60,947 nucleotides of DNA, from positions 1-60,947 of the forward strand of contig JBBTVI010000027.1 of NCBI GenBank assembly GCA_038063315.1, written 5' to 3'. Source of the DNA: JBBTVI01 sp038063315 (GTDB lineage: Bacteria > Patescibacteriota > Minisyncoccia > Sungbacterales > HO2-52-23). The notes beneath the pieces are model-generated. The model did not search any database and had not been told where the DNA came from. It saw only the letters and a list, made by a program, of their open reading frames with translations. The position numbers and the translations under genes were made by a program. Positions 33,701 to 40,885 of this stretch are shown in pieces. Position 1 is the stretch's first letter. Every line of letters starts with the position of its first letter.

Positions 33701-33976
33701 CCTCGCCTTTAGGCGAGGCCTTTCAGGTCAATAACTCCCGTGTTAGCATGATTCAATAAAATTGCAGGAGGAATTCCCGGAACTGCGGAAACGGTACTGG
33801 GGACAGCATTTCTGGGCGCGCGGCTACTTCTGTGTGTCATCGGGTAATGTCACGGACGAAGCGATTCGAGAGTACCTTGCCGGACATGCGGATAAACATG
33901 CTCATGAGATTACCGTTGAGGGACAACTTTAGAGGACTTTCAGTCCTTATTCCAATCTATCGCCTTTAAGCGATAG
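33701..33976 (+). mobile_element. Decayed IS200/IS605-type insertion sequence
   Basis: Left hairpin CCTCGCC-TTTA-GGCGAGG (33701-33718) and right hairpin CTATCGC-CTTTAA-GCGATAG (33957-33976) resemble the subterminal imperfect hairpins these elements use instead of inverted ends. Between them is only the 3' part of a tnpA gene. The first half of tnpA has been deleted, so the element cannot move by itself. Confidence 0.7.
33753..33932 (+). pseudogene. IS200 tnpA remnant (C-terminal part)
   Basis: A 59-codon fragment reading SIKLQEEFPELRKRYWGQHF, continuing with WARGYFCVSSGNVTDEAIREY, then a stop at 33930-33932. This is the closing part of Y1/HuH TnpA transposases of the IS200 family, including the helix that carries the catalytic Tyr (in AIREYL). 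The His-hydrophobic-His motif and everything before it are gone. No start codon or ribosome binding site is linked to the fragment. Confidence 0.82.
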
Positions 33977-34009
33977 TGGTTGAAGGACAGGAGTATAGTA
34001 ATTGCAATG

Positions 34010-34231
34010 CTCTATATAGGAGCAAACGCCTGAGCTTTTTGCTGGACCGTAAGATGGACAACGACACAGCCGGGAGGCCTGTTTCGCCTCCAATCCAGCT
34101 GTTGTCCATCGCCCGCCATTGTTCCTTTTAGCTCTTTCTTTCCAATAACAAGCGCCCGCCTCCTTGATGGTTGCGGGCACCTCCAAATTCAATCTTTTTT
34201 CGGCCTATGCACATTGCATAGGCGTTTTTTT
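34010..34231 (+). ncRNA. Possible structured small RNA ending in a terminator
   Basis: A non-coding stretch with strong base-pairing: GATGGACAAC (34053-34062) pairs perfectly with GTTGTCCATC (34101-34110). Inside it GGAGGC (34073-34078) pairs with GCCTCC (34086-34091). Outside it GAGCT near 34032 can pair with AGCTC near 34130. A second hairpin (GCGCCCGC / GCGGGCAC) follows near 34152-34180. A classic terminator closes it at 34203-34231, although no protein gene on this strand ends here. TATAGT at 33994 is a weak -10 candidate. It does not match tmRNA, SRP RNA or RNase P by eye. It could also be a decayed repeat. Confidence 0.4.
34203..34231 (+). terminator. Rho-independent terminator, plus strand
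   Basis: Arms GCCTATGC (34203-34210) and GCATAGGC (34216-34223), loop ACATT, then G and seven T. It points away from any known plus-strand gene except tRNA-Ser and the putative RNA. Confidence 0.85.
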
Positions 34232-34232
34232 A

Positions 34233-36326
34233 TCATCGTATTGTCCAGCCATTCTCCTCACAGGCCGCGGTAATGGCCACCATAAGACGGTCTATCTCCC
34301 CGTCCGTCAGTGTCCGTTCCGGCGACTGGAAGGCGCAATGAAACGCAAAACTTTTTTCGTCTGTCGCGCGCATTGTCTCATCCTGAAACTCGTCAAAGAG
34401 ATCAGTATCAATAAGAAGCGGCCCGCCCGCTCCCTCCATTGCATTGACCACATCAGCCATCCGCGTCCTTTCCGGCACGACAAGCGCGAGATCACGGACA
34501 ATCGCCGGACATTTCCCGACTGGCCGGAATTCCGCCTCTCTCTCTACCAATGGCCAAAGGACATCATAAAATACTTCGGCCGCCGCGATGCGTTCCCGCG
34601 CCTTGATCCGCTCCCCCACCGCCGGATGAATTTCTCCGATGCGTCCGATGCGCGTGTCGCCGATTTTAATATCCGCGACTCTCTGCGGATGGAAAATGGC
34701 GTCCGCGCCGCGTCCGGCGTCGGCCACAGCATCATCATACCAATGATCGCTGATGCCGAGCGCCTCCAATAGATGATCCACCGCGCCTTTGGCCTGATAG
34801 AACGCATCCTTGCCATCCCCGCCGTTCAATGCCACCGCGAGGGCGATATGCGTCCGCTCATTTCCAAGGGTGAAACTCTTCGCAAACCCAAACAGGCGCA
34901 CCGTATCAAAATTCTTGAGATTGTCTCGCGCCGCCAACACGTATTTTATGACCGGGCGCGTGAGAAGATAGGCGGTTTCGGGACTCGTCGGATTTTCCAA
35001 AGCCACGGCATCCTTTATATCAAGACCAAAATCCGTAAGTTCCTTTTCTCCGGTAAATTCATACGCCTCATGCTCTGTGAAACCCGCGGATACGAAAATA
35101 TCGCGCGCCGTCTCCTCATACGCGAGCGCGTCATTCGGCTGGGGCGCGGCGATATTGAGCACCGGACGAACCGCCGCGATATTTTCGTAACCGTAGAGCC
35201 GCGCGGCTTCCTCAATCAAATCCTCCTCAATGCCGAGGTCGCGCCGCACGGTTGGAGGTGTAACCATCCACCCCTTTGCCGCCTCTTTGACCGCGCAGCC
35301 GATCCCCGTCAACGCCTTTTTATAGAACACCTCAGGCAATGCTGCGCCAATCACCGCACTCGCCTGCTCCGGCCGGAAAAGAATCGTTCGCGGGCGCGCC
35401 TTCACCGGATACACATCAACAACGCCGGATAAAACCGTGCCGCCGGCGACACGTCCAATGAGCGAGGCGAGCGCATCCGCCGCCTCTACGGTCTGGTTTC
35501 GATCAAGACCGTGTTCAAACCGATATGACGCGTCTGTGCGGAGCCGCAGAGACCGCGACGCGCGATGGATGATCACAGGATCAAAATTTGCCGACTCCAG
35601 TATTAACATTGTTGTCCCGTCGTGCACGCCGGAATATTGACCGCCTTTGATGCCCGCGATTGCAAGCGGCTCCATATCATCCGCAATAACAAGAATATCC
35701 GGTGACAATGCATAGGTCTGGCCGTCAAGCGCCGCCAGTTTTTCCCCGGCTCTGGCCCGACGCACGATAATTGATTTTTTCTCTGCGCCTTTTTTGGATG
35801 CCCGCGCCGATTCTTTTCCGGTTTTCAACGCCTCATAATCAAAAATATGCATGGGCTGCCCGGTCTCAAGCATGGCGTAATTGGCCGCATCCACGACGTT
35901 ATTGATGGACTGCAGCCCGCACGTCTCAAGCCGCTCGCGGAGCCACTCCGGCGACGGACCGATTTTAACGCCCTCCAGCACGCGCGCGGTATAACGCGGA
36001 CAATCATCCGCATTCTCAATGCGTACGGTCAACACCGAAGCCGCTTTTTTCTTTGTGTGTTCCCGCAGTTGTCCGCTTTTGATCCGACCCCGCGCCTTTA
36101 GCGCTTTACCCTTTGTGCTGAGCGCAAGAATCTCCCGCACCAATCCCGCATGCCCCGATGCATCCGCCACGCGGTTCGGCAGGATTTTCGTATCAAGCGC
36201 CCAGTCCCGTCCGACTTTCGCAATACTCTCCACCTCAAAAACGCCCCGCGTCAAAAAATCCGCCAGTTTCTCCGGCGTTCCCCGCCATCCCGTTAATTCC
36301 TGAAGCCAATTGTAGGAGAATTTCAT
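34233..36326 (-). CDS. pheT: Phenylalanyl-tRNA synthetase beta subunit
   Basis: 697 residues from ATG 36326. N-terminal MKFSYNWLQELTGW is typical. The EMAP/OB tRNA-binding domain found near residues 40-150 in most bacterial PheT is absent. The B3/B4 editing domain, the B5 domain (TILFRPEQASAVIG on), the core catalytic-like domain and a C-terminal ferredoxin-like anticodon-binding domain (GKCPAIVRDLALVV to the end) are present. A Lys-rich loop lies around residues 185-200. The start codon overlaps the stop of mazF by four bases (ATGA). Translation of this essential gene is therefore coupled to that of a toxin. Confidence 0.95.
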   Translation of the reverse strand: MKFSYNWLQELTGWRGTPEKLADFLTRGVFEVESIAKVGRDWALDTKILPNRVADASGHAGLVREILALSTKGKALKARGRIKSGQLREHTKKKAASVLTVRIENADDCPRYTARVLEGVKIGPSPEWLRERLETCGLQSINNVVDAANYAMLETGQPMHIFDYEALKTGKESARASKKGAEKKSIIVRRARAGEKLAALDGQTYALSPDILVIADDMEPLAIAGIKGGQYSGVHDGTTMLILESANFDPVIIHRASRSLRLRTDASYRFEHGLDRNQTVEAADALASLIGRVAGGTVLSGVVDVYPVKARPRTILFRPEQASAVIGAALPEVFYKKALTGIGCAVKEAAKGWMVTPPTVRRDLGIEEDLIEEAARLYGYENIAAVRPVLNIAAPQPNDALAYEETARDIFVSAGFTEHEAYEFTGEKELTDFGLDIKDAVALENPTSPETAYLLTRPVIKYVLAARDNLKNFDTVRLFGFAKSFTLGNERTHIALAVALNGGDGKDAFYQAKGAVDHLLEALGISDHWYDDAVADAGRGADAIFHPQRVADIKIGDTRIGRIGEIHPAVGERIKARERIAAAEVFYDVLWPLVEREAEFRPVGKCPAIVRDLALVVPERTRMADVVNAMEGAGGPLLIDTDLFDEFQDETMRATDEKSFAFHCAFQSPERTLTDGEIDRLMVAITAACEENGWTIR

Positions 36327-36676
36327 TGTTCGTTTAGTACCACCGCCAAAACGCGGAAGATGCGACGCATACTGATCAATGATAGATGGCCGAGACGTCG
36401 TTTGATCAACGTCCGGTCCAAAGTCACGATTTTGCCGAGTTTCACTGTTGATGGCTTCGGCAATCCGGCTGCTCGTTGTTCTTTTGGGGTCAGCCGATAT
36501 TCGTCCCAAGACCCCGCTTCAACCATGTGTGAGGTGATCGCCGCGATAATCACATCATTTCGCTCGCGATTGAATCGTGAAGAAGAAAGAATGATCGCCG
36601 GCCGTTGTTTGACTGTTGACAAGTCGGTAAACGGAAAAGGGATCAAAATAACCTCACCCGTCTCATAATCGGTCAT
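36323..36676 (-). CDS. mazF: MazF/PemK-type endoribonuclease toxin
   Basis: 117 residues from ATG 36676; ATG 36688 is the alternative. Begins with the family pattern GEVILIPFPFTDLSTVKQRPAIILSS, where the Arg-Pro-Ala-Ile/Val strand is the hallmark, then VIIAAITSH and the closing KLGKIVTLDRTLIKRRLG. It is a small beta-barrel RNase that cuts mRNA. Its start overlaps the antitoxin gene by 14 bases and its stop overlaps the pheT start by four bases, so antitoxin, toxin and PheT are translated as a coupled chain. Confidence 0.9.
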   Translation of the reverse strand: MTDYETGEVILIPFPFTDLSTVKQRPAIILSSSRFNRERNDVIIAAITSHMVEAGSWDEYRLTPKEQRAAGLPKPSTVKLGKIVTLDRTLIKRRLGHLSLISMRRIFRVLAVVLNEQ

Positions 36677-36887
36677 AGATTGCGTCATCACAATTATCCC
36701 AGAACGTAAACGACTCTTCGGCAAGTTTGAGGAGGGCGCGATCTTCCTCTTCAGGGGGGGAGATTTTGAAGACCGGACGGGACCGCCGCACGACGAGAAA
36801 CGATTCACCGCGCCGGATGCGCGTAATATAGCGCTCCGTGCGCTCCCGCAATTCCTTAAGCCCGATAATTTGAGAAGTGTTCGACAT
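36663..36887 (-). CDS. Phd/prevent-host-death-like antitoxin
   Basis: 74 residues. N-terminal IIGLKELRERTERYITRIRRGESFLVVRRSRPVFKI is the Phd/YefM DNA-binding fold, followed by an acidic C-terminal tail that would neutralise the toxin. The pairing of a Phd-type antitoxin with a MazF-type toxin is a mixed combination; MazE or PemI partners are more usual. A leaderless-type promoter with a perfect TTGACA lies just upstream, so the module can be transcribed independently of pheS and carry pheT with it. Confidence 0.85.
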   Translation of the reverse strand: MSNTSQIIGLKELRERTERYITRIRRGESFLVVRRSRPVFKISPPEEEDRALLKLAEESFTFWDNCDDAIYDRL

Positions 36888-36894
36888 ACGACAA

Positions 36895-36922
36895 AGTTTA
36901 CCTTCAGATAAACTTATGTCAA
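36895..36922 (-). promoter_or_regulatory. Promoter of antitoxin-mazF-pheT
   Basis: Minus strand TTGACA (36917-36922), 16 bases, TAAACT (36895-36900), then seven bases to ATG 36887. Predicts a leaderless message. Confidence 0.7.
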
Positions 36923-36947
36923 GAAAAAATAACGTTCGCCATCACAT

Positions 36948-38051
36948 CTAAAACTGTTTCAAAAACCGCATGTCGCCGGAGCGGAACAGGCGAATATCCG
37001 GAATCTTGTATTTCATCATGGCCAGGCGATCCACCCCCATGCCAAAGGCAAAACCCCGCCATTCGCCCCGGCCGTACCCGGCCGCGGCAAAGACGTGCGG
37101 ATGCACCATGCCCGCGCCCCCCAATTCAAGCCACCCTGTTTTTTTGCAGACCGAGCACCCTTTGCCGTCGCAGGAAAGGCACGACATATCCACCTCAAAA
37201 CTCGGCTCGGTAAAAGGAAAATAACTCGGCCGGAGGCGCAGCGTAATGTCCTTTTTGAAAAACCGTGAAAAAAACTCGCGCATCACGGCCTTGAAATGCG
37301 CGATGGAAACCGCGCGATCAACGAGCAAGCCCTCAAGTTGATAAAACTGAATGTCGTGCGAGGCGTCGGACGCCTCATAACGATACACTCTGCCCGGGAC
37401 AATGATGCGAAACGGCGGATTATTTTTCTCCATGTACCGCACCTGCACCGGCGACGTATGAGTACGTAATAATATTTTCTCTCCGTTTCTTCGGGCTTTG
37501 GAATTTGCACTTTGGGATTTACTTGGAAATTGTGTTTTGGAATTTGCAATTTCCTTTTGGTTGCCTTGCAACCAAAAGGTGTCCCACATCTCCCGCGTCG
37601 GATGCTCCGCGGGAATATTCAACGCGTCGAAATTATAGTATTCGGTCTCCACTTCCGGTCCTTCAACAACGGCAAAACCCATCCCCGCAAAAATCGCCGT
37701 CATCTCGCGGAGGATTTTCGTCAGAGGGTGTAGATGCCCCTTGGGCGGCCTAGCGCCCGGGCGCGTCACATCCAGCCATTCGGTCTTCAGAACCGATTCG
37801 CGGCCCGAACGCAAGAGAACCTCCCGCCGCAGAGTAATCGCTTTATCCAATTCGTCATAAAGACGGTTTGCCGCGCCGCCGATTGCGGCGCGCTCGGCGT
37901 CCGGAATATCTTTAATACCCCGTAGAATCTGCGTCAGCGCCCCCTTTCGGCCGAGATACGCGACGCGGACGCGTTCAAGATCATCCGGAGAAGCGGCGTT
38001 CGCAATGTCCTGAAGGCCGGTGTGCCTGATTTTCTCAATTTCGGTCTGCAT
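36948..38051 (-). CDS. pheS: Phenylalanyl-tRNA synthetase alpha subunit with in-frame repeat insert
   Basis: 367 residues from ATG 38051. Coiled-coil N-terminal arm (1-90), then the class II catalytic core: motif 2 region SHDIQFYQLEGLLVD, motif 3 FGMGVDRLAMMKYKI, and a CxxC pair plus C-x-x-C (SCLSCDGKGCSVC) before GWLELGGAGMVHP. Between DTFWL and LLRTHTSPVQ, normally adjacent blocks, lies an extra stretch of about 32 residues (162-193), rich in Asn, Ser, Lys and Gln. It is the translation of a CAAATTCCAAA-type repeat. The core motifs around it are intact, so the enzyme is probably functional. pheT is separated from it by a toxin-antitoxin pair. Confidence 0.94.
   Translation of the reverse strand: MQTEIEKIRHTGLQDIANAASPDDLERVRVAYLGRKGALTQILRGIKDIPDAERAAIGGAANRLYDELDKAITLRREVLLRSGRESVLKTEWLDVTRPGARPPKGHLHPLTKILREMTAIFAGMGFAVVEGPEVETEYYNFDALNIPAEHPTREMWDTFWLQGNQKEIANSKTQFPSKSQSANSKARRNGEKILLRTHTSPVQVRYMEKNNPPFRIIVPGRVYRYEASDASHDIQFYQLEGLLVDRAVSIAHFKAVMREFFSRFFKKDITLRLRPSYFPFTEPSFEVDMSCLSCDGKGCSVCKKTGWLELGGAGMVHPHVFAAAGYGRGEWRGFAFGMGVDRLAMMKYKIPDIRLFRSGDMRFLKQF
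37473..37568. repeat. CAAATTCCAAA-type repeat inserted in pheS
   Basis: On the minus strand the segment has near-tandem units such as AAATTCCAAA, CACAATTTCC and CAAATTCCAAAG. It is a multiple of three long (96 bases) and is read through as part of PheS. Confidence 0.75.
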
Positions 38052-38060
38052 GATATCCGT

Positions 38061-38090
38061 AGTGTAGAACAACGCGACCACTCATGGCAA
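38061..38090 (-). promoter_or_regulatory. Promoter of pheS
   Basis: Minus strand TTGCCA (38085-38090), 18 bases, TACACT (38061-38066), nine bases to ATG 38051. The leader is at most a few bases. Confidence 0.6.
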
Positions 38091-38103
38091 CTTTTCAGCG
38101 AAG

Positions 38104-38133
38104 ATAACAGCGCGCCAATGAGCGCGCTGTTAT
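38104..38133. other. Perfect 12-base hairpin between the DUF5671 gene and pheS
   Basis: ATAACAGCGCGC (38104-38115) and GCGCGCTGTTAT (38122-38133) around the loop CAATGA. No U-tract follows on either strand. It probably ends the DUF5671 transcript or protects its 3' end. It lies upstream of the predicted pheS promoter, so an attenuator role is unlikely. Confidence 0.6.
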
Positions 38134-38152
38134 CCTGTCCGACAGAGAATTA

Positions 38153-39124
38153 TCATAGAGATTGCGGCGGCTTCTTTAGAGATGGCCGATCCGGATAGCG
38201 TTCCGGGTCAATCGTGCGTCCGAAACACGCGCGGCCGGCGCCGTGTTCCCAATTATCCTCTGTGGCACCGTAAGGACCGTATGGCCGGACCGCCGGGACT
38301 GCTTTTCCCGTTACCGAGCGCTTACTGTCCGTCGCAAATGTCGCACAAAGCTCGAAAGATACTGGCGTTAAAACGCGGTACTCATACGGCGTTTCCGTCT
38401 TCGGATCCGTCGGCGGCGTAAATCCAGAGATAGAGTTCCGTAAATCAGTCGGTTCTGTCGGCAAATCGCCTTTGGTCATCCAATAATTGATGATCTCGTT
38501 TTGAATCGTCTGAAGATCATTGATCCGCCGCTCATCAAAACGGTGCTCCCTCTGCGCTGCCGGACTTCCGACAATGAAAAATCCGGAGGCGATCCCCGCA
38601 AATGCCACAAAGCCGATGATCCAGGCCGCAAGACGTGGAAGGGACGAGCGCGCCTCCGGCGTACGCCGGATGTCCCAAAGGAAATATCCGAAAACCGCTG
38701 CCGCAACCGCAAGCACGCTTGCGGTTTTGATGAAAAACTTGATCGTGAGCTCCCCGCCCCAAAAATTATAGATAAGCGTGATCAAATCAACGATCATCGT
38801 CACCGCCGCGGCAAAAATCGTAAAATAGACGAGCCACTTCCGGATCTTTAGTTCACGCTTCGCCGGGGCCTTTCTGAAGTCCTTTTCCATCACCGACGCC
38901 AGAAAAAGAAAGACGGGCAGCGTGACCATGAGCGCGGACCCGGCCCACCGGATGCGCTCGCCGATCTCGCCGTAATAAAAATCAAGCGCGTCCGGAAAAA
39001 GCATATTCGCGTACTGGAAAAGGAGCGCGAGAAAACTCACGACGCTGACATAGAGCGCCGCGATCATCAAAAGATGCAGGAAAACGTCTTTCGGCGTTGT
39101 TTTATGAAGCGTTGATGTGACCAT
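38153..39124 (-). CDS. DUF5671 membrane protein
   Basis: 323 residues. Five to six transmembrane segments in the first 185 residues: TPKDVFLHLLMIAALYVSVV, then FYYGEIGERIRWAGSALMV, and further helices to WIIGFVAFAGIASGFF. This is the DUF5671 pattern, common in Patescibacteria and of unknown function. The last 130 residues form a soluble domain (RINDLQTIQNEIINYWMTKG and a later YEYRVL) that resembles the globular part of pilin-like proteins. It probably faces outside. Single gene with its own promoter, predicted leaderless. The ATG lies six bases after the -10 box. Confidence 0.82.
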   Translation of the reverse strand: MVTSTLHKTTPKDVFLHLLMIAALYVSVVSFLALLFQYANMLFPDALDFYYGEIGERIRWAGSALMVTLPVFLFLASVMEKDFRKAPAKRELKIRKWLVYFTIFAAAVTMIVDLITLIYNFWGGELTIKFFIKTASVLAVAAAVFGYFLWDIRRTPEARSSLPRLAAWIIGFVAFAGIASGFFIVGSPAAQREHRFDERRINDLQTIQNEIINYWMTKGDLPTEPTDLRNSISGFTPPTDPKTETPYEYRVLTPVSFELCATFATDSKRSVTGKAVPAVRPYGPYGATEDNWEHGAGRACFGRTIDPERYPDRPSLKKPPQSL

Positions 39125-39130
39125 ATAGCA

Positions 39131-39159
39131 AGTTTACCATCACCGCGCGCGAAAAACAA
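39131..39159 (-). promoter_or_regulatory. Promoter of the DUF5671 gene
   Basis: Minus strand TTGTTT (39154-39159), 17 bases, TAAACT (39131-39136), six bases to ATG 39124. Confidence 0.7.
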
Positions 39160-39203
39160 ACTGCATAACCCTCACAGCCTCACCAACGCCGCGCTATTAC
39201 ATG

Positions 39204-39304
39204 CGTCATTGCGAGGAGTCCTGCTGCAGGACGACGAAGCAATCCAGCAGAAATACTGGATTGCCGCGCTCCCCCTCGACAGACTCGGGGTCGCTCGCAA
39301 TGAC
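39204..39304. repeat. Family A dispersed repeat, copy 11
   Basis: Complete copy with the CCTCACAGCC lead-in, between divergent DUF5671 and DUF4382 genes. Confidence 0.85.
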
Positions 39305-39331
39305 AGCTGTGAGGGCTTACCAAGCAGCCAT

Positions 39332-39360
39332 TTGTCCATTATGCGAAAACCTGCTATTCT
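39332..39360 (+). promoter_or_regulatory. Promoter of the DUF4382 gene
   Basis: TTGTCC (39332-39337), 17 bases, TATTCT (39355-39360), six bases to ATG 39367. Confidence 0.68.
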
Positions 39361-39366
39361 CAATTC

Positions 39367-40428
39367 ATGAAAAAATACATCATTTCCATAGTCATCGTGA
39401 TCGTGGTTATTACCGCGGCAATGTTCATTTTTAAGAGCACACCCAAGTCGCCCGACGCGGGGAATATTCCGCCGGCTGCCGCTCCCGAGACAGGCACCGG
39501 ACCCGTTGATTCCGCAGGCAGCGCTCCCACTCCAGCCCATCAACCCCAGGCATCACGGCCAACGCCGCTTCCGCCTCCGGTTGCCACCCCCACAAAGAAC
39601 CAGGGGCGGCTTGTTTTGGCCATAACGGATGAGACCGCCAATCTGGCGGACCTCGACGCGCTATTTCTGCATATAAAATCCCTCGAAATACATGCCAAGG
39701 CTGGCTGGAAAACAATACCCGTTGCCACAACGCGCCATGACCTTTTGGCGCTCGACAGGGCCGGAGCAGCGCTTGCCGTGCTCGCGGATCTTGCGCTTGA
39801 ACCGGGCGAATACAATCAGTTGCGGCTCATTGTTGAGAAAATCGTCGTTCAAAAAGACGGCCTGCTCCATGAGGCGAAACTGCCGTCCGGACAAATCATC
39901 TTTAACGGAAAAATTGCAATAGAAAAAGAGAAAACATCAGCCGTCATCCTCGATTTTCTGGCGGATCAGTCGCTCTTTATCGCCGGAAACGGCATGTATA
40001 TCTTCCTTCCGGTCGTCCGCTTCACCTCGCACAGCAATCTTTCCAACCGGCAACTCTTTGAACGGCGTGCGGACCTCGCGGGCGGCGGAAAGCTTGAACA
40101 CGATATCACGCTCGGCACGACCGCGTCAGGGCAGACAAAGCCCGACTTCCGCCTTGATCCGACGACAAAGCTGGAATTCATCGGCGCGGAAGCCATCCGC
40201 GTCATCGGGCGCGAGGATAACACGTCCGATTACGCAGTCAGCGCGCAGAAGGCCATAGAGACCGCGCTAAACGGCCGTTATATCGCCTCCGCGCGTTCCG
40301 TTGCATCCGGGACGAAAAACGGAAAACCCGTCTGGGTCGTAACCGGCCTCAAAGGCGGAGCATTATCAAACGCTTACGCCTCTGTTTATGTGGATGCCGC
40401 CACCGGACAAATTCTGAGCGTGGAGTGA
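39367..40428 (+). CDS. Membrane-anchored DUF4382 protein with PepSY-like tail
   Basis: 353 residues. One N-terminal membrane helix (5-22), a Pro/Ala/Thr-rich stalk (25-78), then a DUF4382 domain (about 80-222): GRLVLAITDETANLADLDAL, LALEPGEYNQLRLIVEKI and ILDFLADQSLFIAGNG give the order of that family. The last 90 residues (SDYAVSAQKAIETALNGRY to the closing ASVYVDAATGQILSVE) look like a PepSY-type domain. The protein should sit outside the cytoplasmic membrane. Function unknown. Predicted leaderless start. A MITE-like element begins 12 bases after the stop. Confidence 0.78.
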   Translation: MKKYIISIVIVIVVITAAMFIFKSTPKSPDAGNIPPAAAPETGTGPVDSAGSAPTPAHQPQASRPTPLPPPVATPTKNQGRLVLAITDETANLADLDALFLHIKSLEIHAKAGWKTIPVATTRHDLLALDRAGAALAVLADLALEPGEYNQLRLIVEKIVVQKDGLLHEAKLPSGQIIFNGKIAIEKEKTSAVILDFLADQSLFIAGNGMYIFLPVVRFTSHSNLSNRQLFERRADLAGGGKLEHDITLGTTASGQTKPDFRLDPTTKLEFIGAEAIRVIGREDNTSDYAVSAQKAIETALNGRYIASARSVASGTKNGKPVWVVTGLKGGALSNAYASVYVDAATGQILSVE

Positions 40429-40439
40429 TTTACGACTAA

Positions 40440-40563
40440 ACTTTGGCAAATTTTCTTGACGTCTTTTCAGATGCGTTGATGAAGGCGTATGAGGAGGTTA
40501 AACCTCCAATGAGTACATGTCTTCTGATAGATACCGTATCGTTTTCGGGAAATTTGTCCAAGT
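40440..40563. mobile_element. Family E MITE-like element, short form
   Basis: Inverted ends ACTTTGGCAAATTT (40440-40453) and AAATTTGTCCAAGT (40550-40563), 12 of 14 matching. The interior is about 85% identical to the copy at 31574-31698, with the same small central palindrome. Confidence 0.8.
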
Positions 40564-40592
40564 GCAATAACCAACCAAGACCCATAAACCGC

Positions 40593-40620
40593 ATCGACAC
40601 GCGGGAGCGTGTCGATTTTT
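40593..40620 (+). terminator. Rho-independent terminator after the DUF4382 gene
   Basis: Arms ATCGACACGC (40593-40602) and GCGTGTCGAT (40607-40616), loop GGGA, then TTTTTG. It sits just past the MITE-like element. Confidence 0.85.
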
Positions 40621-40634
40621 GTGTTCTACCGATA

Positions 40635-40710
40635 CGCAGCCGACCGGATTTGAACCGGCGATCTCCACAGTGACAGTGTGGCGTGTTAGACCGGGCTACA
40701 CTACGGCTGC
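40635..40710 (-). tRNA. tRNA-Asp (GUC anticodon)
   Basis: 76 bases on the minus strand. Acceptor GCAGCCG / CGGCTGC, D arm GTGT...ACAC, anticodon stem CCACA / TGTGG with loop CTGTCAC (anticodon GTC), T arm with TTCAAAT. CCA is not encoded. Confidence 0.95.
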
Positions 40711-40793
40711 ATCTATAAATGTTTTATCTGAATTACGAAACTCCAAATCCCTCCCCCTCTTTCGTAACAAGGCCACTACGGAAGGGCAAGCAA

Positions 40794-40861
40794 CCTCCCT
40801 TTATTAAAGGGAGGGGTTTTTGGTTTCCCCCTTTGAAAAAGGTGGAACAAGGGGGATTTTT
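40794..40861. repeat. Two family C hairpins
   Basis: CCTCCCTTT / AAAGGGAGG (40794-40814) followed by GGTTTTTGG, and a second CCCCCTTTGAAAAAGG unit ending GGGGGATTTTT. They fill the gap between tRNA-Asp and the end of pyrH and may terminate transcription. Confidence 0.65.
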
Positions 40862-40885
40862 GAGTATTCTACAATTCAAAATATT

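Noticed and set aside
33947..34192. 81-codon minus-strand frame in the IS200/RNA gap
   Set aside because: It covers the IS hairpin and the RNA stems, shows no known motif and has no ribosome binding site.
33990..34231. tmRNA, SRP RNA or RNase P RNA in the gap before pheT
   Set aside because: None of the conserved cores of these RNAs can be seen. Only a generic structured-RNA candidate is kept.
38104..38133. T-box or attenuator of pheS
   Set aside because: The hairpin lies upstream of the predicted pheS promoter, lacks a U-tract and has no T-box sequence.
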